A DNA stretch of 64,000 bases from Ideonella sp. A 288 (lineage in GTDB: Bacteria > Pseudomonadota > Gammaproteobacteria > Burkholderiales > Burkholderiaceae_C): assembly GCF_002198735.1 (NCBI RefSeq), contig NZ_MWLO01000121.1:39488-103487 (forward strand). The letters run 5' to 3'. The notes beneath the pieces are model-generated. The model ran no database searches and was not told where the DNA came from. It saw nothing but the letters and a program-made list of their open reading frames with translations. A program made the translations under genes and the position numbers. This document shows positions 36,247-45,988 of the stretch, piece after piece; position 1 is the stretch's first letter; the number at the start of each line of letters is the position of its first letter.

Positions 36247-37230
36247 TCAGACCACCTTGGCGCGCAGCAGGTGGCCGATGGTGAGCATGCCCACCAGCAC
36301 TTGCTGCGCGTCGACCACCAGCACCGAGGTGATGCGGTGCGCCTCCATCAACTCGGCCGCGGCCACCGCCAGCGCGTCGTCGCGGATGGTGCGCGGGCCG
36401 GCGTGCATCACATCGCCGGCGATGAGCGCGCGCAGGTCGGCGCCGCGCTCGACCTGGCGGCGCAGGTCGCCGTCGGTGAAGATGCCCAGCACGCGGCGCT
36501 CGGCGTCGACGACCACGGCCGCGCCCAGGCCCTTGGCCGACATCTCGCGCATCATGTCGATGCAACTGGTGCCGGGCGCCACGCAGGGCAGCGCGTCGCC
36601 GGACACCATCAGGTCGCCCACGTGCACCAGCAGCTTGCGGCCCAGCGAGCCACCGGGGTGCGACCGGGCGAAATCCTCTTCGCGGAAGCCACGCGCATCG
36701 AGCAGCGCCACGGCCAGCGCATCGCCCAGCGCCATCTGCGCGGTGGTGCTGGCGGTGGGCGCCAGGTTGAGCGGGCAGGCCTCCTGGTCGACGGCCGACG
36801 ACAGCACCATGTCGGCATGCGCGGCCAGCGTGGAATCGGCGCGGCCGGTCATGGCCACCAGGGTGACGCCCAGGCGCCGCATCGGCGGCAGGATGGCCGC
36901 GAGCTCGTCGCTTTCGCCGCTGTTGGAGATGGCCAGCACCACGTCGGCGGCGGTGACCATGCCCAGGTCGCCGTGGCTGGCCTCGGCCGGGTGCACGAAG
37001 AACGCCGGCGTGCCGGTGGAGGCCAGCGTGGCGGCGATCTTGCGGCCGACGTGGCCGCTCTTGCCCATGCCCATCACGACCACGCGGCCGCGGCAGGCCA
37101 GCATGGCCGACACCGCGCGGGGAAAGCCCTCGCCCTGCCTGGCGGCCAGACCCAGCAGCGCCCGGGCCTCGATCTCGAAGGTCTCTGCGGCCAGGCGCAG
37201 CGCGCGTTGCGGATCGAAAGGTCTGGGCAT
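36247..37230 (-). CDS. kdsD: Arabinose-5-phosphate isomerase
   Basis: A 327-residue enzyme converting ribulose-5-phosphate to arabinose-5-phosphate for Kdo synthesis. The SIS domain (residues ~25-170) has VVVMGMGKSGHVGRKIAATL, FVHPAEASHGDLGMV and ISNSGESDEL. Two CBS domains fill the C-terminal third (MREMSAKGLGAAVVVDAE, AHRITSVLVVDAQQVLVG). The ATG at 37230 matches the family start. It is divergent from kefB with 110 bases between. Confidence 0.93.
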   Translation of the reverse strand: MPRPFDPQRALRLAAETFEIEARALLGLAARQGEGFPRAVSAMLACRGRVVVMGMGKSGHVGRKIAATLASTGTPAFFVHPAEASHGDLGMVTAADVVLAISNSGESDELAAILPPMRRLGVTLVAMTGRADSTLAAHADMVLSSAVDQEACPLNLAPTASTTAQMALGDALAVALLDARGFREEDFARSHPGGSLGRKLLVHVGDLMVSGDALPCVAPGTSCIDMMREMSAKGLGAAVVVDAERRVLGIFTDGDLRRQVERGADLRALIAGDVMHAGPRTIRDDALAVAAAELMEAHRITSVLVVDAQQVLVGMLTIGHLLRAKVV

Positions 37231-37340
37231 GAGGGATGCTTGATGTGCGACCCAGGCTCGCTGCCGAGGGTCGCTTACGATCACTCATTCTAGGTGCGGG
37301 CCCTTCGCCTGTTCTGCCGCCACCTGACCCCGCCGCACGC

Positions 37341-39338
37341 ATGGCCACCACCCTCGAACTCGCGCTGCTGTACCTCATCGCCGCCGTGCTGGGCGTCGTG
37401 GCCTGCCGCATGTTGAAGCTGCCGCCGATGCTGGGCTACCTGGTCGTCGGCGTGCTCATCGGCCCGAACGCGCTGGCGCTGGCCCGCGACTCGGCGGGCG
37501 TCAAGTACCTGGCCGAGTTCGGCGTCGTGTTCCTGATGTTCGTCATCGGGCTGGAGTTCAACCTGCCCAAGCTGCGCAGTATGCGCACGCTGGTCTTCGG
37601 TCTGGGCATGTCGCAGGTGGTGCTGACCACGCTGGGCGCCGCCATGGGCAACGTGCTGCTGGCCATGGCCTTTGCCTGGGTGGGCGTGCAGTGGCAGCTC
37701 AACTGGCAGGGCGCGATCACGCTGGGCGCGGCCATGGCCATGTCGTCCACCGCCATCGTCGTCAAGCTGATGGCCGAGCGGCTGGAACTGGAGTCCGAGC
37801 ACGGCAAGCGCGTGATGGGCGTCCTGCTGTTCCAGGATCTGGCCGTGGTGCCGCTGCTGGTGCTGATCCCGGCGCTGGGCGACAGCGGCGAGACCATGGC
37901 GCGCACGCTGGCCTTCGCCCTGCTGAAGGCGGTGGTGCTGCTGACCGTGCTGCTGGTGGGCGGCCAGCGCGTGATGCGCTGGTGGCTCACGCTGGTGGCG
38001 CGGCGCAAGAGCGAGGAGTTGTTCGTGCTGAACCTGCTGCTCGTCACGCTGGGCCTGGCCTGGCTGACCGAGCACGCCGGGCTGTCGCTGGCCCTGGGCG
38101 CCTTCGTCGCCGGCATGTTGATCGCCGAGACCGAGTTCAAGCACCAGGTCGAGACCGACATCCGACCTTTCCACGACGTGCTGCTGGGCCTGTTCTTCAT
38201 CACCATCGGCATGAAGCTCGACTGGCGGCCGGTGATCGACCAGTGGGGTCTGGTGCTGTTGCTGACCTGCGGCCCGGTGCTGGCCAAGGCGGTGCTGGTG
38301 GCCCTGCTGGCGCGGCTGTTCCATGCCACGCCGGGCGTGGCCATCCGCACCGGTCTGTACCTGGCGCAGGCCGGCGAGTTCGGCTTCGTGCTGTTGACGC
38401 TGGGCGCCGAGCAAGGCCTGGTGGCGCAGCAGTGGATGAGCCCGGTGCTGGCCAGCATGGTGTTGTCGATGCTGGCCACGCCCTTCATCGTGATGGCCAG
38501 CAGCCAGGTCGTGATGCGGCTGTCGTCGAGCGAGTGGATGCTGCAATCGCTGCAGCTGACCACCATCGCCAAGAAGTCGATCAAGACCGAAGCGCACGTC
38601 ATCATCGCCGGCTACGGCCGAAGCGGCCAGAACCTGGCCCGGCTGCTGTCGCAGGAAGGCATCCCCTACATGGCGCTCGACCTGGACCCCGATCGTGTTC
38701 GCCGCGCCGCCGCGGCCGGCCAGAGCGTGGTCTTCGGCGACGCGGCGCGGCTGCCCAGCCTGATGGCCGCCGGCCTGGCGCGCGCCAGCGCCGTGGTGGT
38801 GAGCTACCCCGACACGCCGTCGGCCCTGAAGATCCTGCACCTGGTGCGCGAGCACGCGCCGGCCGTGCCGGTGATCGTGCGCACCATCGACGACAGCGAC
38901 CTCGAGAGGCTGCGCGACGCCGGTGCCACCGAGGTGGTGCCCGAGGCCATCGAGGGCTCGCTGATGCTGGCCGCCCAGGCCCTGGTGCTGGTGGGCGTGC
39001 CGATGCGCCGCGTGGTGCGCATCACCCGCGATGCGCGCGATGCCCGCTACAGCCTGCTGCGTGGCTACTTCCACGGCGCCGACGACGACACGGTCGAGGA
39101 ACTGCAGCATGCGCGGCTGGCCAGCGTGTCGCTGCCCACGGCCGCGGCCTGCATCGGACGGCCACTGATCGACCAGGCGCTGCACGCCATCGGCGTGCAG
39201 GTGGTGTCGGTGCGTCAGGCCGGCGGGCGTGTGGTCGAAGCCAACGATTCGCTGATCCTGTCCGGTGGCGACACGCTGGTGCTGTCGGGCCTGCCCGAGG
39301 CGTTGTCGCTGGCCGAGGCCAAGCTGCTGAGGGGATGA
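37341..39338 (+). CDS. kefB: Monovalent cation:proton antiporter-2, KefB/KefC family
   Basis: A 665-residue protein with a ~12-helix Na+/H+-exchanger domain (residues 1-~385; LKLPPMLGYLVVGVLIGPNA, AMAMSSTAIVVKLMAERLEL, VLLFQDLAVVPLLVLIPALG, GEFGFVLLTLGAEQ). A cytoplasmic TrkA-N/RCK domain (~415-530; VIIAGYGRSGQNLARLL) and a TrkA-C domain follow. KefB-type systems exchange K+ for H+ under electrophile stress. Gene order with kdsD is usual for Burkholderiales. A histidine phosphatase and apt follow closely and may share the transcript. Confidence 0.92.
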   Translation: MATTLELALLYLIAAVLGVVACRMLKLPPMLGYLVVGVLIGPNALALARDSAGVKYLAEFGVVFLMFVIGLEFNLPKLRSMRTLVFGLGMSQVVLTTLGAAMGNVLLAMAFAWVGVQWQLNWQGAITLGAAMAMSSTAIVVKLMAERLELESEHGKRVMGVLLFQDLAVVPLLVLIPALGDSGETMARTLAFALLKAVVLLTVLLVGGQRVMRWWLTLVARRKSEELFVLNLLLVTLGLAWLTEHAGLSLALGAFVAGMLIAETEFKHQVETDIRPFHDVLLGLFFITIGMKLDWRPVIDQWGLVLLLTCGPVLAKAVLVALLARLFHATPGVAIRTGLYLAQAGEFGFVLLTLGAEQGLVAQQWMSPVLASMVLSMLATPFIVMASSQVVMRLSSSEWMLQSLQLTTIAKKSIKTEAHVIIAGYGRSGQNLARLLSQEGIPYMALDLDPDRVRRAAAAGQSVVFGDAARLPSLMAAGLARASAVVVSYPDTPSALKILHLVREHAPAVPVIVRTIDDSDLERLRDAGATEVVPEAIEGSLMLAAQALVLVGVPMRRVVRITRDARDARYSLLRGYFHGADDDTVEELQHARLASVSLPTAAACIGRPLIDQALHAIGVQVVSVRQAGGRVVEANDSLILSGGDTLVLSGLPEALSLAEAKLLRG

Positions 39339-39345
39339 CGACGAC

Positions 39346-39996
39346 ATGACGATCGACACCACCACACGGGTCCGCCGCTGCTGGCTGGTGGCCCTGGCCG
39401 CCACCGCCGCGGCCGGCCCATGGTGCGTGCCACGCGCGGCGCCCACCGGTACGCGGCCCACGCACCCCGCACTGAAACGCCTGGGCGTCGACCTGTCGCG
39501 CCACGGCGTGGTGGTGATGCTGCGCCACGCCCGCACCGAGCCGGGCGTCGGCGATCCACCCGGCTATTCGCTGGCCGACTGCCGCAGCCAGCGCCAGCTC
39601 AGCGCCGACGGGCGCGCGCAGTCGCAGCGCATCGGCCCGGCGCTGGCCGCCCAGGGCCTGGTGCCCACGCAGGTGCGGTCCAGCCGCTGGTGCCGCTGCC
39701 TGGACACCGCCACGCTGGCCTTCGGCCAAGCCACGCCTTGGCAGGCGCTCGACTCGTTCTTCGACGCCCGCGAGCGCGAGCCGGCCCAGTCGGCCGAGCT
39801 TCGCCAGGCGCTGGTGGCGCAGCCCGCCGGCGAGGTGGCGGTGTGGGTGACGCACATGGTCAACATCGCCGCGCTCAGCGGCGAATCGCTGGGCCTGGGC
39901 GAGGCCGTGCTGCTGCGCGGCGAACGCGACGTCGACGGCCGCCCACGCGTCATCACCCTCGGCCGAGTGGCCACCGACACCCAAACTGCAAAATGA
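39346..39996 (+). CDS. Exported histidine phosphatase family protein (SixA/PGAM-like)
   Basis: A 216-residue member of the histidine phosphatase superfamily. The catalytic motif is LRHARTEPG (phospho-accepting His in RHA) and the second His is in [11 protein letters not shown]. The N-terminus carries a probable signal ([20 protein letters not shown]), so it should be periplasmic or lipid-anchored; that is a prediction. It lies 7 bases after kefB and overlaps apt by 4 bases. Substrate unknown. Confidence 0.85.
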   Translation: MTIDTTTRVRRCWLVALAATAAAGPWCVPRAAPTGTRPTHPALKRLGVDLSRHGVVVMLRHARTEPGVGDPPGYSLADCRSQRQLSADGRAQSQRIGPALAAQGLVPTQVRSSRWCRCLDTATLAFGQATPWQALDSFFDAREREPAQSAELRQALVAQPAGEVAVWVTHMVNIAALSGESLGLGEAVLLRGERDVDGRPRVITLGRVATDTQTAK

Positions 39997-40565
39997 GCGA
40001 CCACCCCATCGAGATGCCGGCGCACGCGCTGCACGCCGACTACATCAAGCGCCACATCCGCACCGTGCCCGACTGGCCGGCGCCGGGCGTGCAGTTCCGC
40101 GACATCACGCCACTGCTGTCCAACCCGCGTGTGTTCCGCGTGCTGATCGACGAGTTCGTGCACCGCTACTTCGACGTGCGGCCCGACTGCATCGCGGGCC
40201 TGGACGCGCGCGGCTTCATCATCGGCGCGGTGGTGGCCTACGAGCTCAACGTCGGCTTCGTGCCCATCCGCAAGAAGGGCAAGCTGCCCTACACCACGGT
40301 GGAGGAAAGCTACGAGCTCGAGTACGGTTCGGCCACGGTGGAGATGCACACCGACGCGGTGAAGGCCGGCGACCGCGTGGTGCTGATTGACGACCTCATC
40401 GCCACCGGCGGCACGATGATGGCGGGCAAGCGCCTGCTCGAGAAGCTGGGCGCCACCGTGATCGAGGGCGCGGCCATCGTCGACCTGCCCGAGCTGGGCG
40501 GCTCGGCCCGGCTGCGCGAGTCGGGGCTGCCGCTGTTCACGCTGGTGGATTTCGAGGGGCACTGA
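39993..40565 (+). CDS. apt: Adenine phosphoribosyltransferase
   Basis: A 190-residue purine salvage enzyme making AMP from adenine and PRPP. The PRPP-binding motif is [14 protein letters not shown]; other family sequences are [40 protein letters not shown] and [11 protein letters not shown]. Its ATG overlaps the stop of the phosphatase gene (ATGA), indicating co-translation. It converges on an ornithine cyclodeaminase-like gene with 16 bases between and no visible terminator. Confidence 0.95.
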   Translation: MSDHPIEMPAHALHADYIKRHIRTVPDWPAPGVQFRDITPLLSNPRVFRVLIDEFVHRYFDVRPDCIAGLDARGFIIGAVVAYELNVGFVPIRKKGKLPYTTVEESYELEYGSATVEMHTDAVKAGDRVVLIDDLIATGGTMMAGKRLLEKLGATVIEGAAIVDLPELGGSARLRESGLPLFTLVDFEGH

Positions 40566-40581
40566 GCCCTGGCCTGGGACG

Positions 40582-41658
40582 TCAGGCCGCGAGCGCCTCG
40601 GGCCGGACGGCATGGGTGGCCGCCGGCCGCGCCAGCGAGCCGAACAGGTCCTTCGGGTCGGCCGCATCGGGCACCAGCGAGAGCCGATCGCCGAGGCCCA
40701 GGTGTCGCGCGGCCTCTTCCAGGAAGCACAGCGCCGAGTGGTCCTCAAGCGCGAAGCCGACCGAGTCGAACACCGTCACCTGCGTGTCGCTGGTGCGCCC
40801 GGGCCGCCGGCCGGCCAGCACCTGCCAGAACTCGGTCACCGCAAAATCGGTCGGCATCTGCTGGATGTCGCCCTCGATGCGGGTCTGCGGCTCGTACTCG
40901 ACGAACACCGAGGCGGCCTGCAGCACGTCGGCAGACAACTCGGTCTTGCCCGGGCAATCGCCGCCGACGGCGTTGAGGTGCATGCCGGGCTCGACCATGT
41001 CGGCCGTGACGATGGTGACCAGCGCCTTGTCGGCGGTGACGGTGGTGACGATGTCGGCGCCGCGCACGGCCTCGGCCGTGCTGCCGCAGACCACGAGGCG
41101 CAGGCCCTGGCCATGCAGGTTGCGCAACAGCTTGGCGGTGGCGCGCGGATCGGTGTCGAAGACGCGCAGCGTGTCGATGCCCAGCAACTCGCGGAAGGCC
41201 AGGGCCTGGAACTCGCTCTGCGCGCCGTTGCCGATCAGCGCCATCGTGCGGCTGCCCGGGCGCGCCAGCACGCGGGCGGCCAGCGCCGACATCGCCGCGG
41301 TGCGGATGGCGGTGGCCAGCGTCAGCGAGGCCAGCAGCCGCGGCGCGCCGGTGGCCACGTCGGCCAGCACGCCGAAGGCCATCACGGTGGCCAGGCCCGA
41401 CTGCGTGTTCTTCGGGTGGCCGTTGACGTACTTGAAGGCGTAGAGCGACTCGTCCGACACCGGCATCAGTTCGATCACGCCGTCGGGCGAGTGGCTCGCC
41501 ACGCGGGCCGTCTTGTCGAAATCGGTCCAGCGGCCGAAGTCGTGCTCCAGGCGTTGCGCGACACCGTGCAGGCAGGCCGGCAGGCCGAGGCGGTCGACGA
41601 GGCGGGCGACGTCGGCCGCGCTCAGGTACAGGGTAGACAGGTCTTGGGCGGTGGGCAA
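40582..41658 (-). CDS. Ornithine cyclodeaminase/mu-crystallin family protein
   Basis: A 358-residue NAD-dependent enzyme of the OCD family. Residues LMPVSDESLYAFKYVNGHPK and GLATVMAFGVLADVATGAPR form the substrate side; the Rossmann part has MALIGNGAQSEFQALAF. OCD converts ornithine to proline; relatives act as imine reductases or alanine dehydrogenases, so the reaction is not certain. The start is a TTG at 41658 supported by GGAG five bases upstream. Confidence 0.87.
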   Translation of the reverse strand: MPTAQDLSTLYLSAADVARLVDRLGLPACLHGVAQRLEHDFGRWTDFDKTARVASHSPDGVIELMPVSDESLYAFKYVNGHPKNTQSGLATVMAFGVLADVATGAPRLLASLTLATAIRTAAMSALAARVLARPGSRTMALIGNGAQSEFQALAFRELLGIDTLRVFDTDPRATAKLLRNLHGQGLRLVVCGSTAEAVRGADIVTTVTADKALVTIVTADMVEPGMHLNAVGGDCPGKTELSADVLQAASVFVEYEPQTRIEGDIQQMPTDFAVTEFWQVLAGRRPGRTSDTQVTVFDSVGFALEDHSALCFLEEAARHLGLGDRLSLVPDAADPKDLFGSLARPAATHAVRPEALAA

Positions 41659-42051
41659 GGGGTCTCCGAATCAACTGCGTGGCGGCGATGGAGCCCAGTG
41701 TCCCCAGGGCTCACGGCAGAACGAAGCCAGCAGGTTGCCGCACAGTGCTGCATTGGCTGTCGCAATGGCAGCCTGCGTTGCCGCTTTGCACGAACACGAG
41801 GTTTGTCGGCGCGGCGGGGAGTCAAGTCGATTGGGGCCGGTGGCGTCCCACGTCGACGCGTCGCCGACGTTCGAGGCCGACAGCCGACCTCCTCCTCACC
41901 GGCGAGGGCACAGGGTCTCGGGCCGACCGCAACCCGGCTTCACGCCACACATCGACCTGGCGTTGACGCGGCTCAGTGGGCCTTGCATTCGCAAGGACTA
42001 AGGTCAAAGTGCTCAGGGTTCCGCCCGAGCCAGCTCTCGAAGGGACGCATC
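41659..42051. other. Intergenic region upstream of the first PEP-CTERM gene
   Basis: This 393-base gap separates the divergent cyclodeaminase and PEP-CTERM genes. Its right end carries the conserved upstream motif shared by both PEP-CTERM genes (41959-41979) and the block GCCAGCTCTCGAA just before the Shine-Dalgarno. In the remaining ~290 bases I see no convincing gene or repeat. Confidence 0.5.
41959..41979 (+). promoter_or_regulatory. Upstream motif of PEP-CTERM gene 1
   Basis: The motif GGCGTTGACGCGGC followed by T-CAGTGG is repeated with 20 of 21 bases identical before the second paralogue, at the same distance from the ATG (93 versus 92 bases). It contains TTGACG, a good -35-like hexamer. 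Either a promoter core or a regulator site is possible. Confidence 0.5.
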
Positions 42052-42822
42052 ATGGTCAGGTTCTCAAAGCTCGCCGCGGCAGCCGTCGCAGCATTGACGG
42101 TGTCGGCCGCCCACGCCACCTTCGTCATCGAACAGTTCAACGTGCTGCAGTCGGTCACGGTCGGTGCCGGTGCCATCGGCGGCAACACAGTCGGCGATGG
42201 CACGACCTCGTGCTGGTACATGGTCGGCTGCTACCGCGACATCGTGATCGACAACTCGGCGGCCGGTCACGCCACCACCGCCTCGGTGCAGTACAACGCG
42301 ACCACGCCGACCATCGGCCCCAACTACGAGTTCACGGCCCATGTGGCTGCGGGCGACTCGGTGACCTTCATCATCACCTGGGATGGCGACACCGTCAGCG
42401 GCAACTTCGGCGCTGTGGAAGGCGGCATCCCCGTCACGTATTTCCCAAGCTTCCAGCCCTACATCTATTCGAACAGCGGCCAGACGGGACACACCAAGGT
42501 CACGCTGACGATGAAGGACATGGACGGCAATCTGCTGTCGGCTGAGTTCTCGGACTTCACTGCCGGCGGCTATCGTCCCGACGGATACGCGGCCCCTTCA
42601 TTGCACATTCCCTGGACGACCATCGACTACGACAACTGGGAATTGCCGCTCGGCAAAGCGCTCGCCATCCAGGCGGTCGTGACCATCGATGCGACCACCC
42701 AGCCGGTCGACTTCGCGATGCGCCGACTGAAGGCACCCGAACCATCCTCGATGGCGCTGACCGGTCTGGCATTGCTGGGAATGGCCGCCGTGCGCCGCCG
42801 CAGGCACCGCGGCAGCGCTTGA
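42052..42822 (+). CDS. PEP-CTERM sorted exported protein (tandem copy 1)
   Basis: A 256-residue exported protein. It begins with a Sec signal (MVRFSKLAAAAVAALTVSAA, cleavage near AHA) and ends with a PEP-CTERM sorting tail: APEPSS, a hydrophobic segment (MALTGLALLGMAAV) and RRRRHRG. The mature part has a single Cys pair (SCWYMVGCYRD) and is predicted beta-rich. A paralogue follows 102 bases downstream. PEP-CTERM proteins are processed by exosortase and linked to exopolysaccharide; neither is encoded in the window. Confidence 0.85.
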   Translation: MVRFSKLAAAAVAALTVSAAHATFVIEQFNVLQSVTVGAGAIGGNTVGDGTTSCWYMVGCYRDIVIDNSAAGHATTASVQYNATTPTIGPNYEFTAHVAAGDSVTFIITWDGDTVSGNFGAVEGGIPVTYFPSFQPYIYSNSGQTGHTKVTLTMKDMDGNLLSAEFSDFTAGGYRPDGYAAPSLHIPWTTIDYDNWELPLGKALAIQAVVTIDATTQPVDFAMRRLKAPEPSSMALTGLALLGMAAVRRRRHRGSA

Positions 42823-42832
42823 GCGATCGACC

Positions 42833-42853
42833 GGCGTTGACGCGGCGCAGTGG
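42833..42853 (+). promoter_or_regulatory. Upstream motif of PEP-CTERM gene 2
   Basis: Second copy of the motif described at 41959-41979 (GGCGTTGACGCGGC then G-CAGTGG), 92 bases before the start of the second paralogue. The short block GCCAGCTCTCGAA before the Shine-Dalgarno is also duplicated. Confidence 0.5.
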
Positions 42854-42924
42854 CACGGCGCTCGCACGGGTTGAGGTTCTATTGCTCTGGACGGCGTCAG
42901 GGCCAGCTCTCGAAAGGAAAAGTC

Positions 42925-43743
42925 ATGGTCAGGTTCACCAAACTCGTCTTGGCAGCCTTCGCGGCTTTGGGCGTGTCGGCCGCCCAAGCCAACATCGTGA
43001 TCGACGATTTCAACGTGCTGCAGCACGTCTCCGTCGAGGCCGGTGCCGTGGGCGGCCAGACGGTCGGCAATGGCACAACCTCGTGTTGGTACATCACGGC
43101 GTGCTATCGCGACATCGTGATCGACAACTCGGGGGCGAGTCACGTCACAACGGCCTCGGTCGTCTACAACCCGCACACGCCGATCATCGGCCCGAACTAT
43201 GAGTTCACGGCCCATGTTGCCGCTGGCGACATCGTCCGATTCATCCTCACCTGGGACGGCGACACCGAAAGCGGCAACTTCGGTTCTGTAAGCCCCGACG
43301 GGGACCAACACATCGGGGGCTCGCCGTGGATGCAATACTGGTCCTACTTCTACTCGAACAGCGGCCAGTTGGGAAACCCGATGGTCTCGTTGACGTTGAA
43401 AGACATCAACGGCAGGATCGAGCAGGTCGATTTCTCGACCTTCGATGGCAGTGGATATGTCGCCGACGGATATGCCGCGGCATTCCTCCCGTATTACCGC
43501 CTCGGACAGCCGTACGACCCTTCGATTTTCGACAATGACCATCTCGGAGCGATCCAGGTGGTCGTGACCGTTGATGCGAGCACGCAGCCGATCGACTTCG
43601 CCATGCGCAGATTCCACGCGCCCGAGCCGACGTCGATGGCGCTGGCCGGCATGGCCCTGCTGGGCCTGGCCGCCGTGCGGCGCCGAGAGCGCCAACCAAC
43701 CGGCCGGCCGATTCAGCGCGGCTGCCGCCCCGTCACCGGGTAG
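42925..43743 (+). CDS. PEP-CTERM sorted exported protein (tandem copy 2)
   Basis: A 272-residue paralogue of the preceding gene. Shared stretches include FNVLQ, TTSCWY, CYRDIVIDNS, IGPNYEFTAHVAAGD, TWDGDT and DFAMRR. It has a Sec signal (MVRFTKLVLAAFAALGVSAA) and a sorting tail APEPTS-MALAGMALLGLAAV-RRRERQ, then 14 extra residues. It has a longer loop around SPDGDQHIGGSPWMQYWSYF. The last 31 bases overlap the convergent aldo/keto reductase gene, which may explain the extra tail. Confidence 0.83.
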   Translation: MVRFTKLVLAAFAALGVSAAQANIVIDDFNVLQHVSVEAGAVGGQTVGNGTTSCWYITACYRDIVIDNSGASHVTTASVVYNPHTPIIGPNYEFTAHVAAGDIVRFILTWDGDTESGNFGSVSPDGDQHIGGSPWMQYWSYFYSNSGQLGNPMVSLTLKDINGRIEQVDFSTFDGSGYVADGYAAAFLPYYRLGQPYDPSIFDNDHLGAIQVVVTVDASTQPIDFAMRRFHAPEPTSMALAGMALLGLAAVRRRERQPTGRPIQRGCRPVTG

Positions 43744-44732
43744 ATCGGGTCGGTGAAGGCGTAGGTCGACGCGTGGCCAGCAGGCACCAGAGCGCTGACG
43801 ATGCGTTCGTCCTCGGCGGTGAAATCGACCGCCAGTGCGCCGAGGTAATCCTGCCACTGCGCCAGCGTGCGCGGGCCACCGATGGCGCCCGTGACCAGCC
43901 GGTTGTTCAACACCCACGCGGTGGCCAGTTGCCCCGGCGTGAGGCCGCGCGACTGCGCGTGGGCCTTGAACGTCTGCGCCAGCGCCAGCGATTCGGGCCG
44001 CCATTCGGTCTGCATCAGGCGCTTGTCGGCGCGGGCAGCGCGCGTGCCGGCCTCGGGCGCTGCATCGGGCGCGTATTTGCCGGACAGCACGCCGCGGGCC
44101 AGCGGGCTGTAGCAGATGGCGCCCAGGCCATAGTGGGCGCAGGCCGGCAGCAACTCGGTCTCGATGCCGCGGGTCATCGCGTTGTAGGGCGGCTGGCAGG
44201 CGATCGGCGGCGGCACGCCCAGGCGCCGCGCGCAGTCGACGATGCGCGCCACGCGCCAGGCGCGGAAGTTGGACACGCCCCAGTACAGGATCTTGCCCTG
44301 GGCGATGAAGCGGCCGATCGCCTGCACGGTTTCTTCCACCGGCGTGGTCTCGTCGTCGCGGTGCAGGTACCAGAGGTCGATCCAGTCGGTGCCCAGGCGC
44401 TGCAGGCTGGCGTCCAGCGCGTGGCCGAGCCACCGGCGCGACAGGCCGCGGTCGTTGGGCTCGCTGCCCATCGGGTTGGCCACCTTGCTGGCCAGCACCC
44501 AGCGCGAGCGGTCGGCGGCGATCAGGCGGCCGACGATGCGCTCAGACTCGCCGTTGGCATAGGCGTCGGCCGTGTCGATGGCGTTGAGGCCGGCCTCGCG
44601 GGTGGCGGCCACGATGCGCGCCGACTCGGCCTCGTCGGTCTGGTCGCCGAACATCATCGCGCCCAGCCACAGCGGCGAGGCCTTCAGGCCGCTGGCGCCC
44701 ACCGGGCGGGCGTCGGTGCCGAGGATCGTCAT
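43713..44732 (-). CDS. Aldo/keto reductase
   Basis: A 339-residue NADPH-dependent oxidoreductase of the AKR superfamily (YajO/Tas-like). The catalytic tetrad is visible: Asp and Tyr in [15 protein letters not shown], Lys in [10 protein letters not shown] and His in LWYLHRDDE. Cofactor binding is shown by [13 protein letters not shown] and [12 protein letters not shown]. The start overlaps the pncB stop (ATGA). Its 3' end overlaps the PEP-CTERM gene by 31 bases. Substrate unknown. Confidence 0.9.
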   Translation of the reverse strand: MTILGTDARPVGASGLKASPLWLGAMMFGDQTDEAESARIVAATREAGLNAIDTADAYANGESERIVGRLIAADRSRWVLASKVANPMGSEPNDRGLSRRWLGHALDASLQRLGTDWIDLWYLHRDDETTPVEETVQAIGRFIAQGKILYWGVSNFRAWRVARIVDCARRLGVPPPIACQPPYNAMTRGIETELLPACAHYGLGAICYSPLARGVLSGKYAPDAAPEAGTRAARADKRLMQTEWRPESLALAQTFKAHAQSRGLTPGQLATAWVLNNRLVTGAIGGPRTLAQWQDYLGALAVDFTAEDERIVSALVPAGHASTYAFTDPIYPVTGRQPR

Positions 44733-45925
44733 GGCGCCGGCGTCGGCACGTTGAACACCTGGCGCAGGTAGGCCAGGAAGGTCTGGTCGTCGCAAAGGAT
44801 CTTGCCCGGGCTGTCGGACAGCTTGGCCACCGGCTGGCCGTTACACTGAGTGAGCTTCATCACGATGTGCAGCGTGTGCAGGCCGACGTCGTTGGTCAGG
44901 TGGGTGCCGATGCCGAAGCCCATCTGGGTGCGGTCGGCAAAGTGGTTGTACAGCGCGAAGGCCTTGTGCAGGTCGAGCCCGTCGCTGAACACCAGGCGCT
45001 TGGTGTTGGCGTCGATGCGCAGCTTGGCATAGTGCGCCAGGGCCTTCTCGCCCCACACGAAAGGGTCGCCCGAATCGTGGCGCAGGCCATCGAAGAGCTT
45101 GGCGAAGTACAGGTCGAAGTCGGCCAGGAAGGCGTCCATGCCCACCACGTCGGTGAGCGCCACGCCCAGGTCGCCGCGGTACTCCTGCACCCAGGCCTCG
45201 AGCGCGGCCTTCTGGAAATCGCGCAGCCGCACGCCCAGCGCCTGGTAGGTCTGCATGAACTCGTGCGCCATGGTGCCGATGGGCACCAGGTTGAGGTCGC
45301 GCGCCAGCAGCACGCACGACGTGCCCTTGAAGTACTCGGGCACCTCGCGCGCCAGCGTGGCCACCACCTCGCGGTGCCATTCGGCCGAGAAGCGCCGGCG
45401 CACGCCGAAGTCAAACAGCTCGAAGGGATGGCGGCGCGCCGGCCCGCGGCCGAACTCGCGCAACATCTCTACCTTCGCGGCCAGGCGCCTGCGCCCTTCC
45501 GCCAGCGCCGTGGCCTGGTCGAAGCGGCGGAAGTACAGCTCGTTGACGATGGCCAGCACGTGGATCTCGAAGGCCATCACGTGCACCTGCGGTCCGCGGG
45601 CGACGATCTCGAGCGTGCCGGCGTTGTCGCGCACGGTGATGAAATCGCGCTGGAACTGGAAGATGCGCAGGAAGTCGACGAAGTCGCTCTTGATGAAGCG
45701 AAGGCCGCCCAGATAGGCCAGTTCGTCGTGCGTGAAGCGCAGGCTGCAGAGGTGGTCGAGTTGCTCGTTGACCTCGGCGATCAGGTGCGTCAGCGGGTAG
45801 TCGCGCGCGTTGCGGCAGATGAAGACGTACTCTGCCTGCGTCTGCGGGTGCCGATGCAGCATGGCCTGCCACATCGTGAACTTGTAGAGGTCAGTCTCCA
45901 GCAGGCTGTGCAGCACGGGTTGCAT
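44729..45925 (-). CDS. pncB: Nicotinate phosphoribosyltransferase
   Basis: A 398-residue NAD-salvage enzyme. Motifs are [20 protein letters not shown] at the N-terminus, [28 protein letters not shown] (with [15 protein letters not shown] after) and [20 protein letters not shown]. The ATG at 45925 fits the family; the open frame upstream is not homologous. It overlaps the aldo/keto reductase gene by 4 bases and is divergent from a serine hydrolase gene with 63 bases between. Confidence 0.94.
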   Translation of the reverse strand: MQPVLHSLLETDLYKFTMWQAMLHRHPQTQAEYVFICRNARDYPLTHLIAEVNEQLDHLCSLRFTHDELAYLGGLRFIKSDFVDFLRIFQFQRDFITVRDNAGTLEIVARGPQVHVMAFEIHVLAIVNELYFRRFDQATALAEGRRRLAAKVEMLREFGRGPARRHPFELFDFGVRRRFSAEWHREVVATLAREVPEYFKGTSCVLLARDLNLVPIGTMAHEFMQTYQALGVRLRDFQKAALEAWVQEYRGDLGVALTDVVGMDAFLADFDLYFAKLFDGLRHDSGDPFVWGEKALAHYAKLRIDANTKRLVFSDGLDLHKAFALYNHFADRTQMGFGIGTHLTNDVGLHTLHIVMKLTQCNGQPVAKLSDSPGKILCDDQTFLAYLRQVFNVPTPAP

Positions 45926-45988
45926 GGTGGCGATGTCGAGAACGAGGGCTGCCCGAGGGACCGATGGCCCAGTATAGGATCGCCCACC

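Noticed and set aside
34820..37411. An 863-codon frame that would fuse lptC to a long N-terminal part
   Set aside because: Only the last 268 codons encode LptC; the rest is antisense-like or out of frame with kdsC and kdsD, which are complete genes.
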